The notes under the pieces were generated by a model, which worked only from the letters and a program-made list of their open reading frames with translations, was not told the DNA's origin and did not search any database. From assembly GCA_023512835.1 (NCBI GenBank), contig CM042090.1:47943321-48007320 (forward strand): 64,000 bases of DNA, given 5' to 3'. Below, piece by piece: positions 21,490 to 34,070 of this stretch. Both the position numbers and the translations under genes were made by a program. Position 1 is the first letter of the stretch, and every line of letters starts with the position of its first letter. The stretch is from Taxillus chinensis (lineage: Eukaryota; Streptophyta; Magnoliopsida; Santalales; Loranthaceae).

Positions 21490-24400
21490 CATTAGCTTGT
21501 TCTTTCCGATACGGGTGCATCATGTTCGTTTGTTCTCGAGCTTGTAATAGACGGCTTGGGGTTAGCCTGTGTGGAGGCCGCGAGGCCCCTAGTTGTGGAG
21601 TCTCCGGTGGGAGGCATGATTGAGGTACGGCGAATGTGTCGTGACTGTGTGTTAACCATAGGCGAGGTGGAGCTGAGTTTTGACTTGCATGTGATGCCTT
21701 TGAGGACGTTCGACCTGATCTTGGGTATGGATTGGCTTATGGCTTTCCAGGCCAAGATAGATTGTTATCGGCGGCGTGTGACCTTCGTGACACCTGCAGG
21801 GACCTCTTGCACCCTGCAGGGGGAGTGGGATTGTGAGGCGAGTCGGGCCGGGCCAGTGTTGGACCAGTGGGGTGCCATTACCCACAGGTTAGCAGCCCTG
21901 ACCTTTGCTGAGGAGGGTAAGGTGGAAAAGAGGGTGTGGCCCGCTGTTGTGGACCAATTTCAGGATATTTTTCCTGAGCAGTTGAGGAGTTTGCCACCTA
22001 AAAGGAGTGTGGAGTTCACCATTGAGTTGGTGCCGGGGACGGGTCCGATTTCCCAAGTAGCGTATCGTATGGGGCCAGCCGAGCTGAGGGAGCTTCAGAG
22101 GCAAATCGAGGAGTTGGTGGGCCAGGGGGTATATTAGACCAAGTACCTCACCTTGGGGTGCTCCGGTGCTCTTTGCTAAGAAGGCCGATGGCACGCTTCG
22201 TCTCTCGCATCGACTACAGGAAGCCGAATTCGGTGATCGTGAAGAACAAGTACCCGTTGCCTCGGATAGATGACCTGTTTGACCGGTTGTGTGGGGCCCA
22301 GTGGTTTTCCAAAATAGATTTACGGTCGGGGTATCACCAGCTCGGGGTTAGGGAGGAGGACATCCCTAAGACGGCTTTCGGTGCGGTATGGGCATTATGA
22401 GTGGGTAGTGATGCCTTTCGGGCTCACTAATGCGCCAGCTGTTCATGCATTTGATGAACCAAGTCTTTGCCCCATACTTAGACTCGTTCGTGGTGGTGTT
22501 TATCGATGATATCTTGGTGTATTCCAAGACCGAGAGGGAACATGTGGAGCACTTGGCAACAAGTGTTGCAAACCTTGAGGGACCAAGCACTGTTTGCTAA
22601 GTTTAGCAAGTGTGAGTTTTGGCTGCAGGAGGTTCACTTTCTTGGCCATGTGGTGTCAGTGAGGGAGTTAGGGTGGACCCGGCCAAGATTGAGGCCGTGG
22701 CATCGTGGGCGAGGCCAACCAACGTTTTTGAAATCCGTAGTTTTCTTGGCTTGGCGGGGTACTACCGTCGTTTTGTCGAGGGGTTCTCCCGTTTGGCGGC
22801 TCCTATGACAGCGTTGACTCGGAAGGGCGTGAAATTTGATTGGACTGACAAGTGTCAGCAGGCGTTTGAGACTCTCAAAACCCGTTTGACCGCTGCACCG
22901 GTGTTGAGGTTACCTCGGGAGGATATTCCATATGAAGTGTCTTGTGATGCGTCCAGGGTTGGTTTGGGGTGTGTGCTTATGCAGGAGCACGGTGTGGTAG
23001 CTTATGGGTCAAGGCATTGAAGCCTCATGAGCAGAATTATCCTACTCATGACCTTGAGTTAGCCGCTGTCATCTTCGCCCTGAAAAGTTGGCAGCACTAC
23101 CTCTTGGGGGAAAAGTTTGTGGTGTTCTCGGATCACAAGAGCCTTCAGGTACATCTTTACCTGGAAGGACTTGAATTTGAGGCAAAGGAGATGGGTGGAG
23201 TATTTGCAGACCTTTGATTTTACTCTTGCCTATACCCCGGGCAAGGGTAATGTTGTGGCTGATGCATTGAGCAGAAAAGGGAAAGCTGAGGTGGCCGTGA
23301 GAGAGTGGAAGCTGATGGAGCAGTTGGCAATGTTGCAGCTGCAGCCTGTTGTTCGTGATAATGGGACAGTCCTGAGTCCTTTGGTGGTTGTGCCTGAGTT
23401 GTACCAGCGCGTCCGGGAGGAACAGCTGGGTGACATTGAGTGTGAGGTTCTCCGTGCCCGTATTGAGGCGGGGGAACTATCTGGGGACTGGACAGAGGGT
23501 CCTGAGCATGAGTTGTCATTTCGGGGGCGGTTGGTAGTAGCTTCTTCCCTCGGGGATGAGGTGATGAGGGAGTTTCACCGGTCTAGAGTTGTTGTGCATC
23601 CAGGGGGGTACGAAGATGTATCATGCGCTTCGGGCACATTTTTGGTGGCCTGGGATGAAACGCGATGTGGCTGCCTTTGTTTCGCGGTGCCTCACGTGTC
23701 AGCAGGTGAAGGCTGAGCATCAGCGGCCGGCGGGCATGTTACAGCCCTTGCCCATAGCGGAGTGGAAGTGGGACCATATAGCGATGGATTTTGTGACCGG
23801 TCTTCCACCCACCACTGGGAGGAAGGATATGATTTGGGTAATTGTGGATCGACTCACAAAGTCGGCCCATTTCCTGGCTGTTCGCGAGCGGGACTCTATT
23901 GGGACCTTGAGTCACCTGTACATGAACGAGATTGTGAGATCGCATGGCGTACCCTCATCGGTTGTCTCGGACCGGGATTCGAGGTTCACTTCCCGTTTCA
24001 GGGCAGGTTTGCAGGAGGCTATGGGGACCAAGCTTCATCCGAGTACAGCCTTTCACCCTGAGACAGACGGTCGACCGAGCGGACGAATCGGACCATGGAG
24101 GACATGTTGAGGGCTTGTGTGCTAGATTTTGGGGGTTCGTGGGCAACTCACCTTCCTTTGGTGGAGTTTGCCTACAACAACGCTTATCCAGGCATCCATT
24201 GGGATGGCTCCTTTTGAGGCGTTGTATGGACGGCCGTGTCGATCCCCTTTGTGTTGGACCGAGGTGGGGGAGACAGCTCTCTTGGGACCGCAGTTGGTTC
24301 AAGAGGCTACCGAGAAGGTCAAGTTGATTCGTCGGCTTTGTTGGCAGCTCGAGTCGGCAGAAATCTTATGCGGATCAGCGACGGTGACCTTTGGAGTTTT

Positions 24401-24838
24401 CTGTTGGTGATCATGTGTTCCTTCGTGTCTCTCCACGTCGTGGACACCGACGGTTTGGGCGAGGTTCCAAGCTATCTCCGCGGTTTATTGGTCCTTTTGA
24501 GATTCTTGGATCGTGTAGGGCCTGTGGCCTACCGGTTAGCGTTACCACCGCGGCCGAGTCGAGTGCACAACGTGTTTCACGTGTCCCGGTTGCGGAAGTA
24601 TCACCCCTGACCCCACTCATGTGATTGATTGGGGGACGTTGGACATCGAGGATGACATGTCCGTCATTGAGGCCCCTATCCTGGTATTCTAGATCGGCGA
24701 GAGAAGCTTTTGCGTGGTCGTGCTATTCCTTTGGTTCGCGTGTTGTGGCAGCACCGTGGCATTGAGGAGGAGACATGGGAACGTGAGTCCGTGATGCGTG
24801 AGCAAGACCCGGACTTGTTCGAGGACGAACAATCTTAA
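21490..24838 (+). pseudogene. pol: pol of element C: protease, RT, RNase H, integrase, chromodomain-like tail
   Basis: Protease DTGAS at 21508-21522 and FDLILGMDWL. RT with [32 protein letters not shown] and active-site FIDDILVYS (about 22499-22520). RNase H with [14 protein letters not shown]. Integrase with CLTCQQVKAEHQ, Asp in MDFVTGLP, Asp in VSDRDSRFTS and HPETDG. The tail (about 24600-24836) reads, with one break, like the chromodomain/CR region of Tekay elements (IPLVRVLWQHRG, EEETWERES, DPDLFEDEQS). The frame is broken many times, with clear cases on CAG/CTG sites (ctctcgcatcg near 22203 for expected ctctgcatcg; ggtcgaccg near 24070 for ggtcagaccg). The true gene may be far less damaged. 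Confidence 0.87.
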
Positions 24839-25155
24839 GCGTGGGAGGTGGCTGTTGGCCAAGGGATAGTGTTGTGTTTTCTTGTGATGTGTTTTCTTGT
24901 ATTAGTTGATGTATTTGTATTGTCTTTTAAAGACATGTGTTCTTATTTGTGATGTGCCTTGAGATGTGTATTCGTGCCATGTGGACATGTGTTATGTGCA
25001 TTATTGTGGTTATGGATTATGGTGGTACTTGTTATGTGCCGTTGTCTTTGTGTGTGGTGTATGACCCATTTGGGTGTTGTGGCTCGCCGTGTGGCAAATG
25101 GGTAGCTTGTGTTGTTTTCCTCTTGTGTCATTTCTTTTCGAGGACGAAAAGTCTT
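24839..25155 (+). other. 3' untranslated region of element C, no gene
   Basis: Short T/G-rich non-coding stretch after the chromodomain-like tail. A second gaggacgaa motif near 25140 repeats one at the end of pol (near 24822), each followed by a tcttaag. I see nothing else. Confidence 0.6.
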
Positions 25156-25168
25156 AAGGGGGAGAGGA
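25156..25168 (+). promoter_or_regulatory. Polypurine tract of element C
   Basis: AAGGGGGAGAGGA lies directly before TGTAAGG of the 3' LTR, the expected plus-strand primer. Confidence 0.88.
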
Positions 25169-26896
25169 TGTAAGGACCCGTACCTTGAGTTAGCCAGTTT
25201 TGCCTCCTGAGTAGAGTTTTTCTGGATTTTGACCTAGTAATTGGACTCCAATGAATTCACGTGCAAAAGGAAAGATGCTTAGAATGATGTCCTCTATCTA
25301 CCACAGAAGTTTCAGGCCAAACGGACATGTATGTGAGGTGCACGTGATATGGGTCCAATTCACGTGCAAGTGTAATTGTCTTCCAAATGATGCAAGGAGG
25401 CTAGGGGTGAAGTTTGAGAGCATTTGGAGTTCATATGGAGTTGCACGTGAATTGGGAATTCACGTGCAAATTGGCGTGCAGCCATATTTTTACATGGTTC
25501 CCTTGGTTTTGTCATTCTAAGGAACTTTCTCCAAAGGACCATGTTGAAATTCTGAGTATTTTGGCCTATATGGGTGCGGAAAGGTGGTAACTTGTGTGAT
25601 CAAAACTACGTCGTTTTGATCCTGGGATTCACTTAATCAAAACTACGTCGTTTTGATGTTGTGTTGTCTATATAAGGAGGAGGAGTCCCTCTGTTTGAGG
25701 TTTAGGGTTTGTTGCTTCACCAGCCGTCGCAGAGAGAGAAAGAGAGGGAAGGAGAGCTCCTGGTTGCTGCCGGGCGTCTTGCGTGGGTGGTCGGTGCTTC
25801 GTGGGTGGACGGCGTTCGGCTTGGGATCAGACCGTTGCTGTGTTGTTGCGTTTTCCTTGAGGTAGGGGTTCTGTTCTTCCTAAATCCTCCTCTGGTCCTA
25901 GGGTCCTAAGGTAGAATATTATATTATTTATATGTAAATTCATATAGGTGTGACCTCCTATATGAATGTTGGCCTTCAATGGCGATTTTGGTGTTTCTGG
26001 TGTTTGTGTGATGCATGAAAAGTGTTTGGTAAAATGCCTGTGCGACATGCCTGCTACATGTTTGATGAAATGCCTGTGTGAACTTAGCTGTGTGTATATG
26101 CCCATTAAGTGTTTGGTAATATGTCCGTGTGACTGGACTTGTGGTTTAGTGTATGTATGTATGCTGGATGTTTGCTCTATGGCCTGAATGGTTGGGTTTG
26201 TACGCTTGTGAACGGGTGCTCACCAAGTGTTTGGTTGTATGCTTGTGTGACCATGTGTGTTGTGTGCTTGATTGTGGTACTTGGCCTGAAGAGGCGGTTA
26301 AATCACTTGGCCTGAAGAGGCGGTTAAATCACTTGGCCTGAAGAGGCGGTTAAATCACTTGGCCTGAAGAGGCGGTTAAATCACTTGTGGTTAAAGTGTT
26401 AGCTTGTGTGGCAGTGGAGGATTGTGAATTGTTGATGTGGTTGTTATTATATTTGTTGAAATTGTTGTAACACAACACTGCACTTGTACACATGGCATGT
26501 AGATGCTAGGAACATGGGATGGGTTGGGGAGACATGATCCCTACTGAGCTGTGGTTGCTCACCCCTCCTACTGTGTTTGTTTGTTTTCCAGGAACTTACA
26601 GGCGTTAGGTGGATACACCAAGGTGGAGGACCTTATTTACTTTACTGTTTATGTTATTTTTATGGGAACTGATGCAACCCCAATGGGGATGGATTAAAAA
26701 AAGAGGACTTTGTAATAAAGACTGACTTTGTTATTGGTTTGTGGACGGCTTTGATGGACTTTATTTTTCTTGAATGTATTGTGAAAGTTTTAAAATGCTA
26801 AATTCTTGATTTGTATCCTTACCCCTTTGCCCTCCGTGTGGGTAAAAGGGGAGTCACGTACCGGTCTCCTCGGGTTGGAAAATCCGGGGCGTCACA
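25169..26896 (+). repeat. 3' LTR of element C
   Basis: 1728 bp, nearly identical to the 5' LTR. TATATAAG is at 25669-25676 and the four-copy 26-bp tandem array at 26279-26385. Several differences from the 5' LTR are CCG versus CTG (for example accgagccgtgg/actgagctgtgg near 26543), so they may come from deamination or from errors at CNG sites and should not be used blindly for dating. Confidence 0.92.
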
Positions 26897-27795
26897 CCAC
26901 ACCCCTGCTTGCCAATGCCTAACCCCCCTACACGTTTTTAGAGAGAGAGAGAGAGGCTCCACGTCTTGGAGGCTATCCTTGACCTAGGAGAGCAGCCGTC
27001 GCAGCCGTCGCGGATTTTGGAGCCTGGATTTGAAGCTTTGCTGTGCGCGTGATCAAGAAGAAGATGTTTAGCTTTTCTGCTATGGTTTTGCTTGTAATCA
27101 TGCGTGAGTAGTTCTTATAATCTAGGGGAGCAATGTAGCCCCCTTGTTGCTTTGCTGTGTTTATGAATATTGGGTTTGGATGATTGAAGTTTGCATGTTT
27201 TATGAATCTGTTCTTAATTCTATCTTTGGATGTGCACCTTGGTATTCTTAGCCCTAGTCTGGGGTGGATTGAGATTCATAACTTATTTGTAATTGGTGTG
27301 ATCATTATCCTTTTGCAAGTATGATTTATTGGCTTTGCATGTTTGTGGGTTTAGATGACCATTCTGGCATACAACTCTTAAAAGGACCTCAATAACCATT
27401 TGTTGTCCTTGGCTTATGTTTAGCATGTTTTCAATCAGACAACCCTAACACCATGAACCAGTAAAGATAACATAGGGAGGTGAAATTGTGACCCTAGATG
27501 CTTTTAATCCTTGAATCTTAATCCTAAAATCAGTTTACTTTCTTTGTTTATTCAGAAAACCAAATAAAAATTAGATCTTTAGTTTAAAAAAGAAAACTTT
27601 TTGCCAAGACATTTTATAGAACAATAGTAATTGGGTGTTTTGATTTGAGAACTAGAAAACTAGGCTAATCCCTGTGGGTTCGACCTCTTGCTTGCTGCTA
27701 TTCTTTTAGTGCAAACTTAGGGAATTTATTATTTTGAAGAGAGATTTAACGACATTAGCTAGAGCTCTTAGAGAGGCTAAAAATCTTGTCTGTCA
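26897..27795 (+). repeat. Family A LTR, right part
   Basis: Resumes with the CCACA duplication, then the leader (agagagaga run, two copies of the 9-bp cagccgtcg repeat near 26994), and ends tcttgtctgtca. The family A primer site follows. Together with 17297-17910 it makes one LTR of about 1.5 kb. Confidence 0.9.
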
Positions 27796-27798
27796 AAT

Positions 27799-27816
27799 TG
27801 GCACCGTTGCCGGGGA
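27799..27816 (+). promoter_or_regulatory. Primer binding site of A-5 (tRNA-Asp)
   Basis: TGGCACCGTTGCCGGGGA, three bases after the LTR, complementary to the 3' end of plant tRNA-Asp(GTC) with one mismatch (A for G at the fifth base). Confidence 0.88.
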
Positions 27817-28004
27817 ATCAACGGTTTACTAGTTTTTAAAATCAACATTGAGTGAAATTGTTTGAATTCTGATCTTGGTGTTTTATTTTGTCTTTTATTT
27901 TCTGTTATTTTGTGTTCTTTATTTGTTTATTTTTCATTGTTCGGAGCTGCTGGGTGTGTTCTTGTTGTTTTACAGGAACATACATCAAGGATTCCTAGTT
28001 GTGC

Positions 28005-28931
28005 ATGCAAAGAGAGGAGGATATACAAATTACTCGGGAACCTGAAAGGTTGTTCAGAGCTCGGCGTAGAGCAGCTAGGGAAGCAGCACGTGAGGCGGAA
28101 GAAGCATTGCAAGGCTTGGAGCAATCCGTAGGCGATCTGATGGCAGATCTCAGACCTGATGGTGGTGCACCACACGGAGGGGCCAATTACAATGGCCAAT
28201 ATCCAGAAGAAGAAGGTAATAGGTTTATGCCCAGAACCTTCATAGATTATGCGAGGCCAATGATGTCAGACCATTATTCTGGGATTCGGCAGACAAGAGT
28301 CCAAGCAAATAGCTTCGAGCTGAAGCCGGCGTTGATCAACATGGTGAGCAACAACGCGTTTGGAGGAACAGCCGTGGATGATCCACACCAACATTTGATG
28401 AGGTTCTACCAGGTGTGCGACACCATCAAGATCAACAATGTGTCGGAGGAGGCAATAAAGCTAAGGCTTTTCCCTTTCTCTTTAAGGGATAGAGCTCTTG
28501 GCTGGTTCAATAGTCTTCCAGCAGGTTCAATCAACACTTGGGAGGAGATGCAGTTCAAGTTTATGTCAAAGTACTTCCCTCCTTCCAAGGTGATCCAGCT
28601 CAGAGGGGAGATTAGCAGATTCAGGCAAGATGAGATGGAGACTCTTCATGAAGCTTGGGAGCGTTTCAAAGACTTAGTGAGAAGATGCCCTAATCATGGA
28701 AGACCCCAGTGGATTCAAATTGAATCTTTCTATACAGGTCTTCAGTCCCATTCACAAGACAAGGTGAATGCAGCTGCTGGAGGATGCTTGATGAACCTAG
28801 AGCCTGACGCAGCAGCAGAGCTCTTGGAGAGGCTGTCATTAGCTGATTGGCAGTGGTCTAATGTGCGTACTTCAAAGCCGAGGGAGAAGATAGCTTCAGT
28901 TGAAAATTCTTCCAATGATGTGCAAGCATAG
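28005..28931 (+). pseudogene. gag: gag core of A-5
   Basis: From ATG 28005 (MQREEDIQITREPERL), through an Arg/Ala/Glu-rich helix, to the retrotransposon gag core (FELKPALINMVSNNAFGG, DDPHQHLMRFYQVCDTIK, LRLFPFSLRDRALGWFNSLP, KYFPPSKVIQLRGEI, RRCPNHGRPQWIQIESFYTGL). It stops at TAG 28929-28931, where A-6 has CAC, so gag and pol were once one frame. It forms the particle shell. No zinc knuckle follows in the continuing frame. Confidence 0.88.
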
Positions 28932-31900
28932 ATTTAAGCTTTAGTGAAAGGCATGGAAGTATTGGCTCTTAAAGTTGAAGGATCACAAGCTTTACCAGTA
29001 GTTGAGCAGGGCTGGAGTGGAGCTGAAGAAGCAAATTATGTCGGAGGAAAGGGCTTGTATCAGAAACAGCAATTTTATCCTCAACAACAACAACAAGGGT
29101 ACAACCAGAATCAGCAGCAATCTAAACCATTTCAGAGAACTCAGAACCGAGGGGGAGATACCTCATTTCAGTACAAATATGTGCCCCCAGGGATGAAGCA
29201 GAATTCGTATGCTATGGATAATTATTTACACCCACCTCCAGGATTCGAGCAGAAACAGCCTCAGCCTCAACAGCAAAGAGGAAGGGTATATCAGAATGTG
29301 GATGAGTCAGCCAAAAGAGAGGATAATTTGGAGGAAAGGGTAGTCACAATAGAATCTTCAATTAAGAATATGGAGAAGTTACTTGTGAGTATGGCCCAGA
29401 ATGCTAATCAAAGGGTGTCAACCAATACTTTTCCAAGTGATACTGAGGTGAACCCCAAGGAAAGTTGCAAGGCTATCACTCTAAGGAGCGGGAAGGCACT
29501 GAAAGAAGCTGAAGAGCCTAAGAAGAAGGCAATTCCAGAAGAACAGAGCAGTCCCTTGGAAGCTGATGACCAAGGAAAATCAGATAAAGCTGAAGAAAGA
29601 GTGCAAGAAAAGAAGGACAAGTAGCTGAGTCAAGACAGAATAGCTGACGAACAGAGGCAAGAGCTCAGGCCTACTATGCCATTTCCTCAGAGGCTGAGGA
29701 ACCAGAGGGTTGAGGAAGAGTATGAGCGCTTTCTGAGTTTGTTCAAGAAGCTTGAAATTAATATTCCATTTGTCGAAATCTTGGAGCAGATGCCTAGGTA
29801 CAGAAAGTACATTAAAGATTTTGTGACAAAGAAGAGGAAATATGGGGATCATGAGACGGTGGCAGTCGCTAACGAGGTGAGCAATGTTGTTCAACAGAGT
29901 TTGCCCATCAAGCATAAAGATCCGGGCAGTTTTAATCTCCCTTGTGTGATTGGCAATGCACCGCAGCAGCAGACCCTATGTGATTTAGGGGCCAACATCA
30001 ATTTGATCTCCTTTGCTTTGTATAAGCAGCTTGGGCTTAAGGGCATGAAGCCCACTTCCATATCATTGCAGTTTGCTGACCGGTCTACTGGAAGGCCTAA
30101 AGGGATAATTGAAGACGTGTTAGTCAAAGTGGGTTCCTTCATATTTCCAGCGGACTTTGTAGTTTTGGAGATGGAAGAAGATAGAGGAGTTCAGTTACTC
30201 CTTGGAAGACCGTTTCTCAGAACGGGTTGTGCATTAATTGATGTTGCTCAAGGGCAGCTAACTCTGAGAATTAATGAGGAGACCTTAGTTTTCCACATGG
30301 GGAAGGCTTTGCAAGGTCAAGAGGAGGATTGCCTTTGGATTGAAGACCTTGAGGAATTGGTGGAAGATTACTTGGCAGAAGAAATAACCACCACCAATAA
30401 TGGAGCCCTTCAGCTCATAGAAGCTCAACAAGATGAAGAGATGTACTTGACAGCTGAGGAAGATGAGCAAACTACAAACTCTTTGGAGCAAGCTGAGGAG
30501 GAGAAAGAAGATGACATGCCTCCAGCTCCAGAACTGAAGGAGCTGCCTGGACACCTAAGGTACGAATTTCTAGACTCTACAAATCAATTCCCTGTCATTG
30601 TTGCTTCTAATTTGAATGATGTGGAGTGTACTCAATTGCTAGAAGTCCTTAGGAAACACAAAAAGGCCCTAGGATGGAACATTGAAGACATTAGGGGTAT
30701 TAGTCCAGGGATTTGCATGCATAAAATTTTGATGAATGATGATTTTAAACCCACTGCTGAAAGACAAAGAAGATTAAACCCTGCCATGAAAGAAGTTGTT
30801 AGAAAAGAAATTTTATAACAAAGAGAGGAGGGATAATTTATGCTATTTCTGATAGTGAGTGGGTAAGTCCATTGCATGTCGTGCCCAAGAAAGGGGGCAT
30901 GACCGTGATTAAGAATGAGAAAAATGAATTGATCCCATCTCGCACTGTGACGGGGTGGAGAGTGTGTGTTGACTATAGAAAGCTGAACAAGGCTACTAGG
31001 AAGGATCATTTTCCTCTTCCTTCCTTTCATTTTCCTCTTCCTTTCATTGACCAACTGTTGGATAGGTTAGTGGCTATAGTCACTACTGCTTTTTAGATGG
31101 CTATTCCGGGTATAATCATATCATGGTTAAGCCCGAGGACCAAGAAAAGACCACCTTCACGTCCCCTTTTGGCACATTTGCATTTAGGAGAATGCCATTT
31201 GGGCTTTGTAATGCCCCTGCCACCTTTCAAAGGTGTATGATGGCTATTTTTCAGGGTTTGGTTGAGGAGATCAAGGAAGTCTTCATGGATGACTTCTCGG
31301 TGTTTGGTTCCTCCTACCAACAGTGCTTGAGAAATCTAGATGTGGTCTTAGAGAGATGTGAGGAGAAGGAACTAGTCCTAAATTGGGAGAAATGCCATTT
31401 CATGGTAACTGAGGGGATAGTTCTAGGGCACAAGGTATCTGCACATGGTTTGGAGGTAGACAAGGCAAAAATCTCCACTATTGAGACTCTGCCACCTCCA
31501 ACCAATGAAAAAGGAGTGAGAAGTTTCCTTGGCCATGCTGGCTTTTATAGGAGATTCATTAAGGACTTCTCAAAAATTGCAAAACCCATGAGTAGGTTGT
31601 TAGAAAAAGACACAAGCTTTGAGTTTAATGCAGATTGCTTAGAAGCTTTCAACATCTTCAAGGGTAAGTTAGTCACCACTTTGTTATAGTCACACCTGAC
31701 TGGGCTTAGCCTTTTGAGCTAATGTGTGATGCGAGTGATTATGCTGTGGGGGTAGTCTTAGGGCAAAGGCGAGAAAAGATGTTTAGGGTCATATACTATG
31801 CTAGTAAGACCTTAGATGATGCTCAACAGAACTATACCACCACTGAGAAAGAGTTGCTAGCCGTGGTTTATGGCTGCAACAAGTTTAGACCCTACCTTTT

Positions 31901-33428
31901 GGGGTCTAAAGTCATTGTTTATACTGATCATGCTGCATTGAAATATTTGTTTGCTAAAAAAAAAGCTAAGCCACGCTTGATTAGGTGGGTTCTCCTCTTA
32001 CAGGAATTTGACCTTGAAATTAGAGACACAAAGGGAGCCCTAAATTCTGTGGCTGATCACCTCTCCCGTGTGGAGAATGCACCTAAGTCTCTACCCATTG
32101 TAGATGACTTTCCTGATGAGAAGTTGTTTGAGGTGCATCATCTTCCTTGGTTTGCTGACATAGCAAATTATTTAGCCACTGGGTTTATAGCCAAGCAGTT
32201 AAACTACCACCAGAGAAAGAAATTGGTAGTGGATGCTAAGAAATTCATTTGGGAAGACCCAATTCTTTATAGGAGGTGTCCAGACCAAGTCATTAGAAAG
32301 TGTGTCCTTGAGGAAGAAGTAGATGACATAATACATCATTGTCATGCATCACATTATGGGGGCCACTTTGGGGTGCAAAGAACTGTGGCTAAAATCATGT
32401 AGTGTGGCTTTTATTGGCCTCACATGGTGAAAAACACCTATGTCTACATAAAAAAGTGTGATAGATGTCAAAGGGTAGGTGGTCTGTCTAGGAAAAATGA
32501 GATGCCCTTAACTGGAATCCTTCCAGTTGAAATTTTTGACATTTGGGGCATTGACTTCATGGGGCCATTCCCCAATTCTGATGGTTATTCATACATTTTG
32601 CTTGCTGTGGATTATGTGTCTAAGTGGGTAGAAGCTATTCCTACTAGAGTGAATGATGCTAGGGTTGTGACTCATTTCCTTACTAGGAACATCTTTAGCC
32701 GTTTTGGGACACCAAGGGCTATAATCAGTGATGAGGGTAGTCATTTCTGCAACAAATTGTTTGATAAATTATTGAACAAGTATGGTGTCACTCATAGGAA
32801 GTCTTTAGCTTACCACCCACAAGCTAATGGACAAGCAGAAGTGTCCAACAGAGAGATTAAGGCCATTTTAGAGAAAACTGTTGGAGCCAATAGGAAAGAT
32901 TGGTCTCAAAGGCTTGATGAAGCCTTATGGGCATATAGGACAGCTTACAAAACTCCCATTGGGATGTCACCTTACCGTATTCTATATGGTAAGGCATGTC
33001 ACTTGCCTGTGGAACTAGAACACAAGGCTCATTGGGCCTTGAAGAAGTTAAATTTTAACTCACAAGAGATCAAGGAGCTTAGGATGACTTAATTAATTGA
33101 GTTAGATGAGCTTAGGCTGGATGCCTATGATAGTGCTAAATTTTACAAAGAAAGAACTAAGAAATGGCATGATAGGCAACTCAACAATGAACCTTTAACC
33201 TTAGGACAGAAAGTTCTTCTATTTAACACAAGGTTGAGGTTATTTCCTGGCAAATTAAGGTCCAAATGGATGGGACCTTTTGTGATAGTTGATAAGAAGC
33301 CATATGGGAGCTTTGAGCTCCAAGCTGTAGATGGCAAGAAATTTTGGGTGAATGGCAACAAACTGAAACCATACTTTGATTCAACTCAGAGGGAGATAGT
33401 TGATACCCTCTCTTTCACTATTGCATGA
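28932..33428 (+). pseudogene. pol: gag tail and pol of A-5 (protease, RT, RNase H, integrase)
   Basis: Continues the gag frame through the Gln-rich tail and NPKESCKAITLRSGKAL into the protease (CDLGANINLIS, LLLGRPFLRTG), with stops at 29622-29624 (CAG to TAG) and 30816-30818. RT ([39 protein letters not shown]) is in other frames and carries a duplicated tttcattttcctcttcct segment near 31015-31045. RNase H ([21 protein letters not shown]) and integrase ([49 protein letters not shown]) are nearly whole, interrupted by TAGs and TAAs near 32400 and 33090. The tail ends SLSFTIA at 33428. The C-terminal half is much better preserved than RT. Confidence 0.88.
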
Positions 33429-33471
33429 TCATAACTGAAAGTCTAGCTACAGACTTAAAATAAAGCGCTGG

Positions 33472-33487
33472 TTGGGAGGCTACCCAA
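33472..33487 (+). other. Conserved post-pol hairpin (A-5)
   Basis: TTGGGAGGCTACCCAA: the same TTGGG/CCCAA stem as in A-3, with a single loop change (A to T). Confidence 0.58.
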
Positions 33488-33699
33488 TGTTTATTGCTAT
33501 GTTTTATTTTATGTTATTTTCTTTTATTTGTTTTATTCAATAAATTTGTTTGCAAGCTAACCATTGTGCAGGAGACTTTGCTTCTTTCTTAACTAACCAT
33601 TTGCAGGATGAGCAAATTATTGGGTCCTGAACTTGTGAAATTATTTTTAAAATCAAAGTCAAGGAGCAAGGAGCAAGTGAAGCCCAAAAGTGCTTGAAG

Positions 33700-34070
33700 A
33701 TGGGCTCAAACAATTCACGTGCAAGACTTAAAGATGGTCCATAATGCATAAGCAACTCAGTGGAGAAATTTGGGCCAGTTTGGGCCTGAACGTGAATTTG
33801 CACGTGAATTGCCCAATTCATGTGCACCTCCTTTTGAGCTGTAACTTTCTAGAATGGTAGATGAAGACCATGTGAATCACGTTTACTCTTGCACGCGAAT
33901 TGCTAGTTGTCATATGGAGGCCCAAAAATGCAAAATACCGATTTTAGCCCTCCTAGAAGCTTCCCACAATTCACGTGCAGAAGGGACTATTGCTTGCCAG
34001 CTCAGTGGGGACCCACCACCAAAGTTTGGGACGATTCTGACCTGCACGCCAATTCAGCCATTTCACGTGC
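33700..34070 (+). promoter_or_regulatory. ORF3 upstream G-box region of A-5 (core promoter deleted)
   Basis: Contains CACGTG at about 33717, 33801, 33972 and 34065 in the same arrangement as in A-3. It then jumps at tttcacgtgcatgcag directly into the middle of ORF3. The TATA box, leader and ORF3 start are missing, so this copy of ORF3 is probably not expressed from here. Confidence 0.55.

Larger units (their letters stand above)
17911..26896 (+). mobile_element. Family C chromovirus (Tekay/Del-type Ty3/gypsy), complete insertion
   Basis: 8986 bp with LTRs at 17911-19635 and 25169-26896, both TGTAAGGACC...CA, a tRNA-iMet-type primer site, gag, pol with a C-terminal chromodomain-like region, and a purine tract before the 3' LTR. 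It is flanked by a perfect 5-bp target duplication CCACA (17906-17910 and 26897-26901). Removing it restores a continuous family A LTR. The two LTRs are very similar, so the insertion is comparatively young. The internal region is GC-rich compared with family A. Confidence 0.93.

Noticed and set aside
20051..24838. GC-rich region as a host gene cluster
   Set aside because: All recognisable motifs are chromovirus gag and pol between two matching LTRs with a target duplication.
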